Shown: positions 7,640-16,946, numbered from the stretch's first letter. The stretch: DNA of 64,000 nt from UBA1952 sp965246765 (GCA_965246765.1 CBDFFJ010000002.1:434001-498000); one strand, 5' to 3'. Notes: generated by a model not told the origin, from the sequence alone. Translations and numbers: made by a program.

Positions 7640-8680
7640 TCAAAGCAAATAATTACACAGCTTATAAAGGACCCGCGCCCCAACAATAGAGTCTATCCCC
7701 TCACTATGCTCGCCGGTAGAGACCTCGTTCAGGTCAAAGCCGATAATCTCCCTGCCGCTCTTCTTTAATTGCTTGAAGAGATACATCACCTGCTCTACCT
7801 CAAAGCCGCCGGGGACGGGCGTGCCGGTATTGGGACAAAGCTTCGGGTCAAGGCCGTCTATGTCAAAGGAGATATAGACCTTCTGCGGCAGCTCGGCGAT
7901 GATTTCTTCGCATTGCTGCTTCCAGTTCGCGCCTTCAAACTGGCCTTCCTTGATGTCCTTGTCAAAGAAGGTGACGACGCGACCGTTGGAAGTGCGGCTG
8001 AGCATCAGCTCCTCGTCGCAATAATCGCGGATGCCGACCTGCACGAGTTTGCTGACCTGCGGCACCATCTGCAGCACGTTGTACATGATGCTCGCGTGGC
8101 TGTAGGTAAAGCCCTCGTAGGCATTGCGCAGGTCGGCGTGGGCGTCTATCTGGAGCACGCCAAAGTCGGGATGCACATCGGCAAGGGCGGAGATGAAGCC
8201 GAGCGGCGTACTGTGGTCGCCTCCGAGGAGGCCCACCTTTTTGCCGTCCTTCAGCAGGCGGCAGGTCAGCTCCTTCACCCAGCGAAAGAGCATCTCGCCG
8301 CCGGCATTCACCTCGGCCAGCTTACCCGCCAACTGCACGTTCTCCTCCACCTTGCCGCCTTCCATAAGGTGGCTGATGATCAGCTCAGCGCATTGCCGCA
8401 GGTAGTCGCTCTTCTTGCGGATGTTGCGGTCAACGGGCATCATGTAAAAGCCCTGCTTCCAGCCGTCGCACACATCAGGGTCGTACAGGTCTATCTGCAT
8501 AGATGCCTCATAGACATGCTCCGGGCCGCGCGCAGTGCCGGGCCGGTACGATACGGTCACCTCCCAAGGCACGGGCAGGAGCACCACCTTCGCCTGCTCT
8601 TCATTAAAGGGGAGTCCGAAGATGTTATTGGTCTTCAGGCCTACCGAATTCGGGTCAAACATGGACAATGCATCCGCCAT
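7640..8680 (-). CDS. Ureohydrolase (arginase/agmatinase family)
   Basis: A 346-residue binuclear manganese hydrolase that cleaves a guanidino group to urea. Metal-ligand motifs are GGDHS (153-157), DAHADLR (179-185) and DIDGLDP (273-279), with a late conserved ENxx-type segment GFDLNEVS. Cytoplasmic, no signal peptide. The sequence does not decide between arginine, agmatine and other guanidino substrates; the presence of an ornithine aminotransferase gene 22 kb away would fit arginase. A -7 box TACCTTCG lies 27 nt before the start. Confidence 0.88.
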   Translation of the reverse strand: MADALSMFDPNSVGLKTNNIFGLPFNEEQAKVVLLPVPWEVTVSYRPGTARGPEHVYEASMQIDLYDPDVCDGWKQGFYMMPVDRNIRKKSDYLRQCAELIISHLMEGGKVEENVQLAGKLAEVNAGGEMLFRWVKELTCRLLKDGKKVGLLGGDHSTPLGFISALADVHPDFGVLQIDAHADLRNAYEGFTYSHASIMYNVLQMVPQVSKLVQVGIRDYCDEELMLSRTSNGRVVTFFDKDIKEGQFEGANWKQQCEEIIAELPQKVYISFDIDGLDPKLCPNTGTPVPGGFEVEQVMYLFKQLKKSGREIIGFDLNEVSTGEHSEGIDSIVGARVLYKLCNYLL

Positions 8681-8706
8681 AACAACACAAGGATTTTAGA
8701 CGGGGG

Positions 8707-8714
8707 CGAAGGTA
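8707..8714 (-). promoter_or_regulatory. -7 element of the ureohydrolase gene
   Basis: TACCTTCG on the minus strand, 26 nt before the ATG, giving a leader of about 20-25 nt. It is the same variant box that appears at grpE, icd, the S46 peptidase and gltX. Confidence 0.45.
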
Positions 8715-8832
8715 GGGTGCGGAATTTTTTGTTTGCCGGCTTTAGCGGGCTATTAAGCTTCTGTTGCGTCGCACGTTTCGGAGTTCATCAGTCTGTCAGG
8801 CTTTTCGCGTGGGATGTATATTCGCTTTACAA

Positions 8833-9234
8833 ATGAATATTCAAAGTCAAATACGCATTATATTACTGCTTATCTTCTACTACTTCTTGTCGGGTTGCGA
8901 TAATTCTAAGGATTTAAATCAAGTGAACAATACGTTTTCCGATTCACTGCCGGAAACCTCGGCTCCTTCAAAAATTAATAAAGCGAAAATAATCGGCGCG
9001 TGGACTTTTAATAATCATGATGCAGAAATGGCCGCAATCAGCATTAGTGCCGACTCTATTTTTTATACGAGCGATATGCAAGCCTATCGTTATCTACTAA
9101 GTGGAGATTCTATAGTAATTAAATATCCAGATATCATGTTTGCAGGGCCAATATCATTGGATAATGACTCGTTGATATTATCTGACCGTGACTATGGCAC
9201 AATCCACTACTATCGCTGGAAGCAGCATTTATAA
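8833..9234 (+). CDS. Small hypothetical lipoprotein
   Basis: A 133-residue protein with a lipoprotein signal (IILLLIFYYFLSGC, Cys at residue 22). The mature region has the layout IIGAWTFNN, then alternating short beta segments (ISISADSIFYTSD, YRYLLSGDSIVIKY, LILSDRDYGTIHYYRW), which resembles lipocalin-like small lipoproteins of Bacteroidota, but I do not recognise a specific family. I start at 8833 rather than at an upstream codon because TATATTCG, a -7-like box at 8817-8824, lies just before it. Base composition is clearly more AT-rich than its neighbours, which hints at recent acquisition. Confidence 0.7.
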   Translation: MNIQSQIRIILLLIFYYFLSGCDNSKDLNQVNNTFSDSLPETSAPSKINKAKIIGAWTFNNHDAEMAAISISADSIFYTSDMQAYRYLLSGDSIVIKYPDIMFAGPISLDNDSLILSDRDYGTIHYYRWKQHL

Positions 9235-9260
9235 CGGGCCGCGCTAACCACCACCCTGCC

Positions 9261-9391
9261 GCTGAGCGTAGCCGAATCACCACCCAAGATGCTACTCATT
9301 CTTCAGCGGCTTTTGTCATTCCCGCAGGGAATCTTTGCTCGCAGCATTGTATTCTAAAGCATCTGTAAGGCCCCCTTCGGGAATGACAAAG
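9261..9391. repeat. Dispersed palindromic repeats before the AsmA gene
   Basis: This gene-less gap (9235-9547, 313 nt) contains GCTGAGCGTAGCCGAA (9261-9276), matching the outer arm at 6503, and an inverted repeat TTTTGTCATTCCCG (9311-9324) with CGGGAATGACAAA (9378-9390), the same family as 6556 and 16837. A further short element, GTCCTGAACTCGTTTCAGGA, lies at about 9443-9462. Confidence 0.7.
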
Positions 9392-9547
9392 TTTGAGCGA
9401 GCAGCCTATCGCTGCAAGAGAATAGATTCTTTCAGAAACCTGTCCTGAACTCGTTTCAGGATGATAAAGTCGCTGCGAGTAAAAGCATGAGAGAGGCATT
9501 CCCGCGATATTTGACCCCAGAAAGCCTTTCCCCACACGCACACACCC

Positions 9548-12226
9548 ATGAATAAAATCTTAAAGCGCAGCCTTGCCGGGCTGGGCATCCTCCTACTTCT
9601 GCTGCTGGCCGCGGCGGTCATTATCCCCTACGCCTTCCACGACAAGCTGTTGGCGGAAGCAAAGCGGCAGATGAATAAGCACCTGAACGCAACGGCAGAT
9701 TTTAAGGATGTGTCTATCTCCATCTTCCGGCATTTCCCCGAGCTATCGGTGGGCCTGGAAGGGCTTTCCATTGTCAATAAGGAACCCTTTGCCGGCGACA
9801 CGCTGCTCTCGGCAAGCACGATGGACATATCGCTCAACCTGATGAAGGCCATCAGGGGCGAATACGACATCCGCCGCATCAACATCGTCCGCCCGCGCAT
9901 CCACGGGCTGGTGCATGCCGACGGCGCGGCTAACTGGAACATCACCATTCCCGACACGGTCGTCAAAGCGGAGCTGACGCAGACTAAGCCGCTCCACCTC
10001 AGTCTGAAGCAGTATGGCATTGAGGACGGCTACATCCTGTACAACGACGACATGGGCAAGATGCGCGCCGAGCTGGAAGGCCTGAACCACTCCGGCTCCG
10101 GCGATTTCACAAACGACCTCTTCACGCTGGCGACGAAGACGAGCGTTGAAGCGCTGAGCTTCGCCTACGGCAATATCGCTTACCTGAACCGGGCGAAGTT
10201 TTCGCTGAACACCGGCATCGGCATTGACAACAAGACGAGCAAATACAGCTTCAGCAGCGATGGCGTAGCGCTGAACGGGATGAAGATGGAAGTGAAAGGC
10301 TTCATCCAACTGCCGGACACAACCGACACGATTGTGGATGTGCAATTCAACACGCCATCCAACGATTTCAAAGACATCCTCTCGCTTGTGCCCGGTATGT
10401 ACTCCGCCGATTTCAAGAAAATCCAGACAAGCGGTAAGGCCTCTTTCAATGGCTTCGTGAAAGGCACTTACAACGCGCAGCAGATGCCTGCTTACGAGGT
10501 CAATCTTCAGGTGGACAATGCTTCCTTTAAATATCCGTCACTGCCGCGAGCCGTCACCGGCATCAACATTAAGATGAAGGCCAGCAATCCCGACGGCGTG
10601 CCCGACCACACGGTGGTGAATGTGCCGCAAGGCCACCTTGTCTTCGGGAGTGAGCCTTTTGATTTTCACCTGCTGTTCAAGACGCCGGTCTCCAGCCCGT
10701 GGGTAGATGCAGGCGCGAAAGGGCGGCTGGATTTGGCGCAGGTGCAGCAATTCACCAAGCTGGAAGCGGGCACAAAGCTGACTGGCCTTATCAACGCAGA
10801 TGTGGCGGTAAAAGGTGCGATTGCCGCTGCGCAGAAAGGCCAGTACGAGGCACTTGACGCACGCGGCACCATCGGCGTAGCCAACATGGAGTATGCGTCC
10901 AAAGCATACCCGCAAGGCGTGCGCATTGCCAGCCTGCTGCTTGCGTTTAATCCAAAGAATGTAACCGTCTCTAACCTTGCCGCAAACTATCTGGGCAGTA
11001 ATATCACCGGCAGCGGCTCTATCAACAATCTGCTCGGCTATTACCTGCACAACGAGCCATTGGACGGTACGCTAAACATCGCAGCGGATAAAGTGGACGT
11101 GAACAATTTCATGGGCACCAAGCCCGACAAGGCCACCGATGCAAGCGTCGCAAAGACAACCGCCGCAAGCTCAGCGCCTTTCATTGTACCCTCCAATCTC
11201 GGTATCACGCTCAACACACAGATAGGCCAGATTGTCTATGACAATCTTGTGCTCAACGGCGTGAAGGGAACTGTTGGCTTGAAGGACGAGACCGCGTTCC
11301 TGCAAGGCGTAACCGGCAACGGCCTGGAAGGCAAGATGCAGATTGACGGCTATTACAGCACGAAGGCCGACAAGAAGAATCCGGACATCCAGCTTGCCTA
11401 TAAGCTCATTGGGCTGGACATCCAGCAGACTTTCAACACCTTCATTACCGCCCAAAAGCTGATGCCCATCGGCAAATACCTCTCCGGCAAGATAACGACC
11501 GACCTGACGCTCAAAGGCAAGCTCGGCGGTGATATGCGTCCGCAAATCAACACGCTTTCCGGCGCTGGCAGTCTCTTGCTAATAGAAGGGATTCTCAGCA
11601 AGTTTGCCCCGGTTGACCAGCTCGCTTCAAAGCTCAACATCAGCCAGCTTCAAAATCTTTCGCTGCGCGACATTAAGACCTGGTTTAAGCTGGATAATGG
11701 CCGCGTTCTCATTGACCCGTTCAAGCTAAAAGCCGGGCCTATAGATATGGAAGTCGGCGGCAGCCACGGCATTGACCAGACGATTGACTACGCGCTGAAC
11801 CTCGCCGTGCCGCGTGCGCTCGTGGGCTCCGGCGGCAATCAGCTTATCAATAATTTATCCGCGCAGGCTGCAGCAAAAGGCCTTCCCCTAAAGGTGGCCG
11901 AAGTAGTCAACTTCGCTGTAAAGCTGGGCGGCGCGGTTACCAAGCCGACCGTTTCCGTAAATCTGAAAGAAGTTGCCGGGAATGCCATGAAGGATTTGAA
12001 AACGCAAGTGGAGGCGGCGGCAAAAGCGCGCATTGACAGCGCAAAGTCTGCCGTCAAAGACACCGTGAAGGCGATAAAGCAAACCGCCATCAACGCCGGT
12101 AAAGACGCGCTCAAGAATGTGCTGTCCGGTAATAAAGACAGCACCGGCAACAACCTGCAGAAAACAAGCAATGACATCAAAGACAAGGCGCAGGGCGCAT
12201 TGAAGGATTTATTTAAACGGCGTTAG
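9548..12226 (+). CDS. AsmA-family envelope protein
   Basis: An 892-residue protein with one N-terminal membrane helix (residues 9-30) followed by a long periplasmic part. The first 200 residues (ATADFKDVSISIFRHFPELSV, then LEGLSIVNKEPFAGDTLLSA) match the AsmA N-terminal domain, and residues about 640-840 (SGAGSLLLIEGILSKFAP, YALNLAVPRALVG) match the AsmA_2 C-terminal domain. Such proteins form beta-rich bridges implicated in lipid traffic and outer membrane assembly. The last 70 residues are a Lys/Ala/Asp-rich charged helix-forming tail. ccmE follows after 59 nt with its own promoter. Confidence 0.88.
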   Translation: MNKILKRSLAGLGILLLLLLAAAVIIPYAFHDKLLAEAKRQMNKHLNATADFKDVSISIFRHFPELSVGLEGLSIVNKEPFAGDTLLSASTMDISLNLMKAIRGEYDIRRINIVRPRIHGLVHADGAANWNITIPDTVVKAELTQTKPLHLSLKQYGIEDGYILYNDDMGKMRAELEGLNHSGSGDFTNDLFTLATKTSVEALSFAYGNIAYLNRAKFSLNTGIGIDNKTSKYSFSSDGVALNGMKMEVKGFIQLPDTTDTIVDVQFNTPSNDFKDILSLVPGMYSADFKKIQTSGKASFNGFVKGTYNAQQMPAYEVNLQVDNASFKYPSLPRAVTGINIKMKASNPDGVPDHTVVNVPQGHLVFGSEPFDFHLLFKTPVSSPWVDAGAKGRLDLAQVQQFTKLEAGTKLTGLINADVAVKGAIAAAQKGQYEALDARGTIGVANMEYASKAYPQGVRIASLLLAFNPKNVTVSNLAANYLGSNITGSGSINNLLGYYLHNEPLDGTLNIAADKVDVNNFMGTKPDKATDASVAKTTAASSAPFIVPSNLGITLNTQIGQIVYDNLVLNGVKGTVGLKDETAFLQGVTGNGLEGKMQIDGYYSTKADKKNPDIQLAYKLIGLDIQQTFNTFITAQKLMPIGKYLSGKITTDLTLKGKLGGDMRPQINTLSGAGSLLLIEGILSKFAPVDQLASKLNISQLQNLSLRDIKTWFKLDNGRVLIDPFKLKAGPIDMEVGGSHGIDQTIDYALNLAVPRALVGSGGNQLINNLSAQAAAKGLPLKVAEVVNFAVKLGGAVTKPTVSVNLKEVAGNAMKDLKTQVEAAAKARIDSAKSAVKDTVKAIKQTAINAGKDALKNVLSGNKDSTGNNLQKTSNDIKDKAQGALKDLFKRR

Positions 12227-12259
12227 CAATGTTGCGGGCTGTCGGCCACCGCGATGGCT

Positions 12260-12267
12260 TACCTTTG
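12260..12267 (+). promoter_or_regulatory. -7 element of ccmE
   Basis: TACCTTTG, an exact TAnnTTTG box, lies 18 nt before the ATG at 12286. It places the transcription start inside the 5' part of the longer open frame and thus supports the internal ATG as the true ccmE start. Confidence 0.55.
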
Positions 12268-12285
12268 GGCCAGCATCCGCGCAGT

Positions 12286-12675
12286 ATGAAAAAGTCGCAC
12301 ATTCTGGCCCTTATCCTTGTGGCGGCGGCCATTTCGGTCGTCTCCGCTATGTTTCTTGATTTCAGTACCTACGAAACCTTTGCTTCAGCGGCTCAAAAGC
12401 CGGGAAAGCAGTATTCGGTAATTGGTTTTCTGGAAAAGAGCAAGCCGATGGCGTACGACCCGGTCAAAGACCCGAACCACTTCTTCTTTTATGTAAAAGA
12501 CAAAGGCGGCAATGTCCGGCAGGTAGTTTTTAACGGCTCCCGCCCTACGGATATTGAAAAAAGTGAGCAAATCGTGATGACTGGCGCTATGGACGGCGAG
12601 ACGTTTCATTGCAGCCGGATTCAGATGAAGTGTCCGAGTAAATACAAGAAAGACCAAGTGGCTGTTGGCAGTTGA
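12286..12675 (+). CDS. ccmE: Cytochrome c maturation protein CcmE, CxxxY type
   Basis: A 129-residue haem chaperone: one N-terminal membrane anchor (residues 6-26) and a periplasmic OB-fold domain (YSVIGFLEKSKPMAYDP, FYVKDKGG, IVMTGAMDGETFHCSRI). The haem-attachment motif near the C-terminus reads CPSKY, so a Cys stands where enterobacterial CcmE has the haem-binding His (HxxxY). CxxxY forms are known in Desulfovibrio and archaea. It is followed at 92 nt by ccmF, its partner. Starting at 12286 gives a clean signal anchor (MKKSHILALILVA). Confidence 0.85.
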   Translation: MKKSHILALILVAAAISVVSAMFLDFSTYETFASAAQKPGKQYSVIGFLEKSKPMAYDPVKDPNHFFFYVKDKGGNVRQVVFNGSRPTDIEKSEQIVMTGAMDGETFHCSRIQMKCPSKYKKDQVAVGS

Positions 12676-12679
12676 TTCT

Positions 12680-12763
12680 GAACCTCAGATTACCCTGATG
12701 AATTTATCAAGAACTGATTTAACTGACAGGGTAATCTGTCCTAATCCGTTTAATCTGAGGTTC
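12680..12763. repeat. Inverted repeat between ccmE and ccmF
   Basis: GAACCTCAGATTA (12680-12692) pairs with TAATCTGAGGTTC (12751-12763), and the inner CAGATTACCCTG (12686-12697) pairs with CAGGGTAATCTG (12727-12738). The element fills the whole gap and ends 4 nt before the ccmF ATG, so it may fold in the leader of a ccmE-ccmF transcript. Confidence 0.7.
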
Positions 12764-12767
12764 AAAA

Positions 12768-15215
12768 ATGTTTCTTGGTGAACACCTTCTGCCCGGCCAG
12801 CTCGGGCATCTTTTTATCATCCTGTCGTTTGTAGCGTCTCTGTTTTCAGCTTTCTGCTACTTCCGTGCGGCACAGACGGAGGCTTTGGATGAAAATCACA
12901 GCCTTTCGTGGCTGCGCATTGCGCGTAATGCTTTTGTGATTCATACTGTCGCTATTATCGGGATTTTCTCGGCGTTGTATTACATCATCACGCACCACCT
13001 TTTTGAATATCACTACGCCTGGCAGCATTCCAACAATGCCCTGCCGATGAAGTACCTCTTGTCGTGCTTTTGGGAAGGGCAGGAAGGCTCATTTATGCTC
13101 TGGGCATTTTGGCACAGTATCCTCGGGCTGATTGTAATGGGAACCGCAAAAGGGCTGGAAAGCCGCGCTATGTGCATCATTGCGCTTGTGCAAGTCTGCC
13201 TGACGAGCATGTTACTGGGCTTCTATTTTTCACCAGAAGTCAAAGTCGGCAGCACACCCTTCATCCTCTTGCGCCACGCTATGCAGGGCGCGCCTATTTT
13301 CCAAGACCCGAACTATCTCACCAATTTTATCCACGACGGCAATGGTCTGAATGTGCTGCTTCAGAATTACTGGATGGTCATTCACCCGCCTGTTCTTTTT
13401 CTTGGCTTTGCGTCCACGCTTATTCCATTCTCATTCATCATTGCCGCGCTCTGGAAAGGCGAATACAAAGACTTCATCAAGCCAACGACGGTATGGAGTC
13501 TTTTTGCCGGCGGCGTGCTGGGACTCGGCATTATGATGGGCGGCGCCTGGGCGTATGAATCCCTCAACTTCGGCGGCTACTGGGCCTGGGATCCGGTGGA
13601 GAATGCCTCGTTAGTGCCCTGGCTTATGCTGGTGGCTGCGCTGCACACGCTTATCATTTTCCGTGCTACCGGACGTGCGCTGGGTACCACGCTCCTTTTC
13701 TACGGCGCGGCTTATGGGCTGGTCTGGTATTCCACTTTCCTCACGCGTACAGGTGTGCTCGGCGATACATCTGTCCACGCCTTCACCGGCGAGGGAAAAT
13801 CACTGTACTGGCACCTGTTGGTGGTGCTTGGACTGCTGCTTATCCTGACAGCCGCGTTGCTGATAAAGCGCTGGAAGAGCCTGCCGCGCGTCGCGGGTGA
13901 GGAAGCGGCTTCTTCCCGCGAGTTCTGGATGGCGATTGGCTCGTTTGTGCTGCTCATTTCCGCCGGGCATATTATTCTGGCTACGAGCACGCCCATTTGG
14001 GGCCCCTTGGTTGAGAAGATGACCGGCAAGCATCCGGCGATTACGGAGCCGGTGGCGCACTATAATAGCATTCAGGTTTGGGTAGGCGTGATGGTTGGAC
14101 TACTGTCGGCAGTAGTGCTTTTCCTGAAATTCAAGAAGAGTGATATGAAGGCGGTTTGGAAGCGGCTGCTGATAATTGCCGGCATTGCTATAGCGCTGAC
14201 GGTCGTGATTGCCATTGCGCAAAGCATTAAGCCACCGCAATACATTCTGCTGCTGTTCGCTGCATCGTTCGGCCTGGTTAGCAATGTCTATTACGCCTTC
14301 GGCGTGCAGGGCGGCTCTTTTAAAAAGCGCGGTGCGGCGCTGACACATTTCGGCTTTGCCATGATACTGATGGGCATCCTCTTGTCTTCTTATGGGAAGG
14401 AAGTGATTTCGCTGAATACAACCGGAGCAGCTATTGATTTAGGCAAGAAAACTGCCGCAGAGAATATTAAGGAAAGCCAGGAAAACGTAATCCTCTTTCG
14501 CGGCAGCCATGTGGCAATGGGGAATTATTTCGCTACCTACTTCGGTGATTCCACCTCCACCGAACCGACCGACCCAAAAACCTATTTCAAAGTGCGCTTT
14601 GAGCGCCTGAATCCAACGACAAATAAGTCGGAGGAAAGCTTCATGCTCTACCCGGATGCTTTTGTCAATCCCAAAGGGCAGGAAGGGCTAAGCTCCAACC
14701 CCAGCACACGCCACTATTGGAATAAAGACATTTTTACTTACGTCAACAGCATCTATAAGGCGAAGGACAAAGGCGCTTACCACACCGATACAATGCGCAC
14801 GGGCGACACGCTCTACTTCGCCAACGGTTTTGTGCGCTTTGAAGGCTTTAACCGCGATGTGCAGCGCGCAGGTTTTGCCCCCAGGCAGGGCGATATGGTG
14901 GTAGGCGCGCGCCTGAGCGTACACACGATGGCGGCAAAGCCGGAAGAGCTGCAGCCGCTGTTTATCATCCGCGGCAATGAAATTACAGGCGTAGAAGATT
15001 CGCTGCAAAGCCTCGGCTTGAAGGCGCGCTTCACCAACATCCTCCCGCAGGAAAACGCAGCGGTAATTGAAACAAAGCAGCGCGATGCGCAAGATGAGTA
15101 TATCGTGCTGAAGGCGTTGCTATTCCCTTACATCAACGTCCTGTGGCTGGGCGTAATCACGATGGTGCTCGGCTTCGGCCTAAGCCTGCTGAACCGGGTT
15201 ACGAAGAAGGCATAA
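12768..15215 (+). CDS. ccmF: Haem lyase subunit CcmF (cytochrome c biogenesis)
   Basis: An 815-residue polytopic membrane protein of the CcmF/CcsA haem-handling family, which ligates haem to apocytochromes at the outer face of the inner membrane. The tryptophan-rich WWD-type motif is GGYWAWDPVENASLVPWL (about residues 269-286); conserved His residues flank it (MVIHPPVLFLGF before and GDTSVHAF after). About thirteen helices are visible, then a large periplasmic domain (about 560-780) and a final helix, the usual CcmF plan. ccmE lies directly upstream. ccmA, B, C, G and H are not in the window. Confidence 0.9.
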   Translation: MFLGEHLLPGQLGHLFIILSFVASLFSAFCYFRAAQTEALDENHSLSWLRIARNAFVIHTVAIIGIFSALYYIITHHLFEYHYAWQHSNNALPMKYLLSCFWEGQEGSFMLWAFWHSILGLIVMGTAKGLESRAMCIIALVQVCLTSMLLGFYFSPEVKVGSTPFILLRHAMQGAPIFQDPNYLTNFIHDGNGLNVLLQNYWMVIHPPVLFLGFASTLIPFSFIIAALWKGEYKDFIKPTTVWSLFAGGVLGLGIMMGGAWAYESLNFGGYWAWDPVENASLVPWLMLVAALHTLIIFRATGRALGTTLLFYGAAYGLVWYSTFLTRTGVLGDTSVHAFTGEGKSLYWHLLVVLGLLLILTAALLIKRWKSLPRVAGEEAASSREFWMAIGSFVLLISAGHIILATSTPIWGPLVEKMTGKHPAITEPVAHYNSIQVWVGVMVGLLSAVVLFLKFKKSDMKAVWKRLLIIAGIAIALTVVIAIAQSIKPPQYILLLFAASFGLVSNVYYAFGVQGGSFKKRGAALTHFGFAMILMGILLSSYGKEVISLNTTGAAIDLGKKTAAENIKESQENVILFRGSHVAMGNYFATYFGDSTSTEPTDPKTYFKVRFERLNPTTNKSEESFMLYPDAFVNPKGQEGLSSNPSTRHYWNKDIFTYVNSIYKAKDKGAYHTDTMRTGDTLYFANGFVRFEGFNRDVQRAGFAPRQGDMVVGARLSVHTMAAKPEELQPLFIIRGNEITGVEDSLQSLGLKARFTNILPQENAAVIETKQRDAQDEYIVLKALLFPYINVLWLGVITMVLGFGLSLLNRVTKKA

Positions 15216-15310
15216 TCGCCCCGCCACCTATTGCGGACACGCGCAGCGGTAGCTACGTGGAAATAAAATCCTGGCGAAATCCTTTAATCCTGAAAATCGT
15301 GGTCAAATAG

Positions 15311-15340
15311 AAAGGGCGCGCCACGAAGGCGCACCCTTTT
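15311..15340 (+). terminator. Terminator-like hairpin downstream of ccmF
   Basis: The stem AAAGGGCGCGCC / GGCGCACCCTTTT with loop ACGAA has one mismatch and a T-run on the plus strand. It lies about 95 nt after the ccmF stop and can serve the plus strand. Confidence 0.6.
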
Positions 15341-15436
15341 CCATTAATCACACACACAACTTAAAATCTTATTCCCCTTTCCTAAAAGCTTCATGCCACG
15401 ATGGGCCGGTAAAAGAAGATTTTTTGCTGCCCGTGC

Positions 15437-15745
15437 CTACCGACTGCTTTGTGAGCCGGCGCTGCTATCGCCCTGACGGCCCTGGCCCATAGAGGAGCCG
15501 GCGTCTTCGCCGGTGGAGTTGCGGTAAGAGTCGCGGGACTCGTCAAGGTTCTGGTCGTCGTCCATGTCAGAGTCGCGCTGACTGCCCTGGCGCTGGCTGC
15601 TTACTTCCTGTTCCATGTCTTCCTGCTGGCCGCTGCGGCCTTGCTGAGATTGTTGCTGGCTGCCGGTTTGCTGCTGCTGGCTGCCTTGCTGTCCGCTGCG
15701 GCCCATGTCTTGGGATTGGTCTTGACGGCCTGATTGCTGTTCCAT
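15437..15745 (-). CDS. Gln/Ser/Asp-rich low-complexity small protein
   Basis: A 102-residue protein made almost wholly of Q, S, G, D and R. The first half is Q/S/G-rich repeats (GRSGQQGSQQQQTGSQQQSQ) and the second half is acidic (DSDMDDDQNLDESRDSY). There is no signal peptide or hydrophobic helix, so it should be a soluble, disordered cytoplasmic protein. I start at 15745; the open frame extends 57 codons further upstream, but that part has a different composition and no start support. Low-complexity proteins of this type are seen in other Chitinophagales, though I know no assigned role. Confidence 0.55.
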   Translation of the reverse strand: MEQQSGRQDQSQDMGRSGQQGSQQQQTGSQQQSQQGRSGQQEDMEQEVSSQRQGSQRDSDMDDDQNLDESRDSYRNSTGEDAGSSMGQGRQGDSSAGSQSSR

Positions 15746-16016
15746 AATTCTTTGGTTTTTGCTGGTGAAAAAAGGTTTTTGCTTCCCTGCCTTGTTGTTT
15801 GCAGGCGGTCTTATGGCAAAAAAAATGTGCCATCTGACCTGAACTTTTTCCTGGCCGGTTTCGCTATGGCATATTGTGCAGCCGGCTGGCAACAAAGCGC
15901 GCAGAACCTTCAACATGAGGCGGTAAATGAAACCGGTTTTGAGGTAAAAAACTTCGCAACCGCATTGCCGCAGACAAGCGACGTTGTGGAAAATGCTATC
16001 CTAATCTTCCGGCGCA

Positions 16017-16781
16017 TCACTTTACACCTTCCTTCGGAATCTTGAGGCCTGGAAACTGCATGTCCAGGCCGCGCAGCACTTCCCGCAGCTTATGTGCCAC
16101 GAGGTATTCTTTGTACCAGTTCTGGTCGGCAGGGATGATGTGCCACGGCACTTCATTGCAATGTTCAAAGACCTCTTGGTAATACTTCCGGTACCTGTCC
16201 CAGTTTTTTGCCTCGGCAAAGTCAGCTTCGTTATACTTCCACATCTTAGTCGGGTTGTGGATGCGCTCTTGTAGCCGTTCCTGCTGGCGCTCGGGCGAAA
16301 TATGGAGGTAGAACTTGAGCACCTGCGTATTGTTATGCTCGGTAAGCAGGCGCTCAAAATCATTGATGGCCTTCATGCGCGCCTTAGCCAGTTCATCGTC
16401 CGTCCAGCCGTGCACGCGCGTAACCAGCACATCCTCATAATGCGAGCGGTTGAAAATCTGAATCATTCCCTTTGCCGGTGCATGCTGATGGACGCGCCAG
16501 AGGAAATCGTGCGACAACTCTTCGGCAGTAGGCGCTTTAAACGACTTGACGGTAACGCCTTGCGGATTCATATGTCCAAATACGTTGCGCGTGAGGCCGT
16601 CTTTACCGCTTGCATCCATGCCCTGTATAACAATAAGGATGGAATGTTTAGACTCAGCATACAGCAGGTTCTGCAGCTCATCTAAATCTTCCAGGATGCC
16701 GGTCATCTTTTCTTTCGTCTCTTCCTTGTCCCAGTCTTTCGGTGCGCGGGTATCTGTGTCTTTGAGGTGGATATGGGGCAT
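16017..16781 (-). CDS. Polyphosphate kinase 2 family protein
   Basis: A 254-residue cytoplasmic PPK2-family enzyme that transfers phosphate between polyphosphate and nucleotides. The Walker A motif is GMDASGKDG (residues 54-62); Walker B/lid features follow in FNRSHYEDVLVTRVHG and SPERQQERLQERIHNPTKMWKYN. The length fits the short, single-domain PPK2 class. Sequence alone does not tell ADP from AMP or GDP preference. It is monocistronic, with a dispersed repeat in the upstream gap. Confidence 0.9.
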   Translation of the reverse strand: MPHIHLKDTDTRAPKDWDKEETKEKMTGILEDLDELQNLLYAESKHSILIVIQGMDASGKDGLTRNVFGHMNPQGVTVKSFKAPTAEELSHDFLWRVHQHAPAKGMIQIFNRSHYEDVLVTRVHGWTDDELAKARMKAINDFERLLTEHNNTQVLKFYLHISPERQQERLQERIHNPTKMWKYNEADFAEAKNWDRYRKYYQEVFEHCNEVPWHIIPADQNWYKEYLVAHKLREVLRGLDMQFPGLKIPKEGVK

Positions 16782-16836
16782 AATGAGTAATTGGAAGTTG
16801 TATGATGTACCGTAAGCTAAAAAAGTTCAAAGCAAC

Positions 16837-16901
16837 TTTTTGTCATTCCCGCAGGGACTTAAAGGTGCTGCGAGTAAAGATTCCCTTCGGGAATGACAAA
16901 G
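16837..16901. repeat. Dispersed palindromic repeat (GTCATTCCC family)
   Basis: TTTTTGTCATTCCCGCAGGGA at the left pairs with TTCCCTTCGGGAATGACAAA at the right. It continues into GTCGCTGCGAGCAG, also found near 9470. The same family occurs at 6556-6625 and 9311-9391. It sits between the convergent-upstream side of PPK2 and the stop of the next minus-strand gene. Confidence 0.7.
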
Positions 16902-16946
16902 TCGCTGCGAGCAGTCTAAATAGTCATACTCACCATTCAACACGCT

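Noticed and set aside
7769..8836. A 355-codon open frame on the plus strand, opposite the ureohydrolase gene
   Set aside because: It is antisense to a gene with clear catalytic motifs; its translation is His/Leu/Val-rich without family features, as expected for the complement of a GC-rich coding sequence.
15437..15916. The longer, 159-codon version of the Gln-rich protein
   Set aside because: The extra 57 N-terminal residues differ in composition and have no start support.
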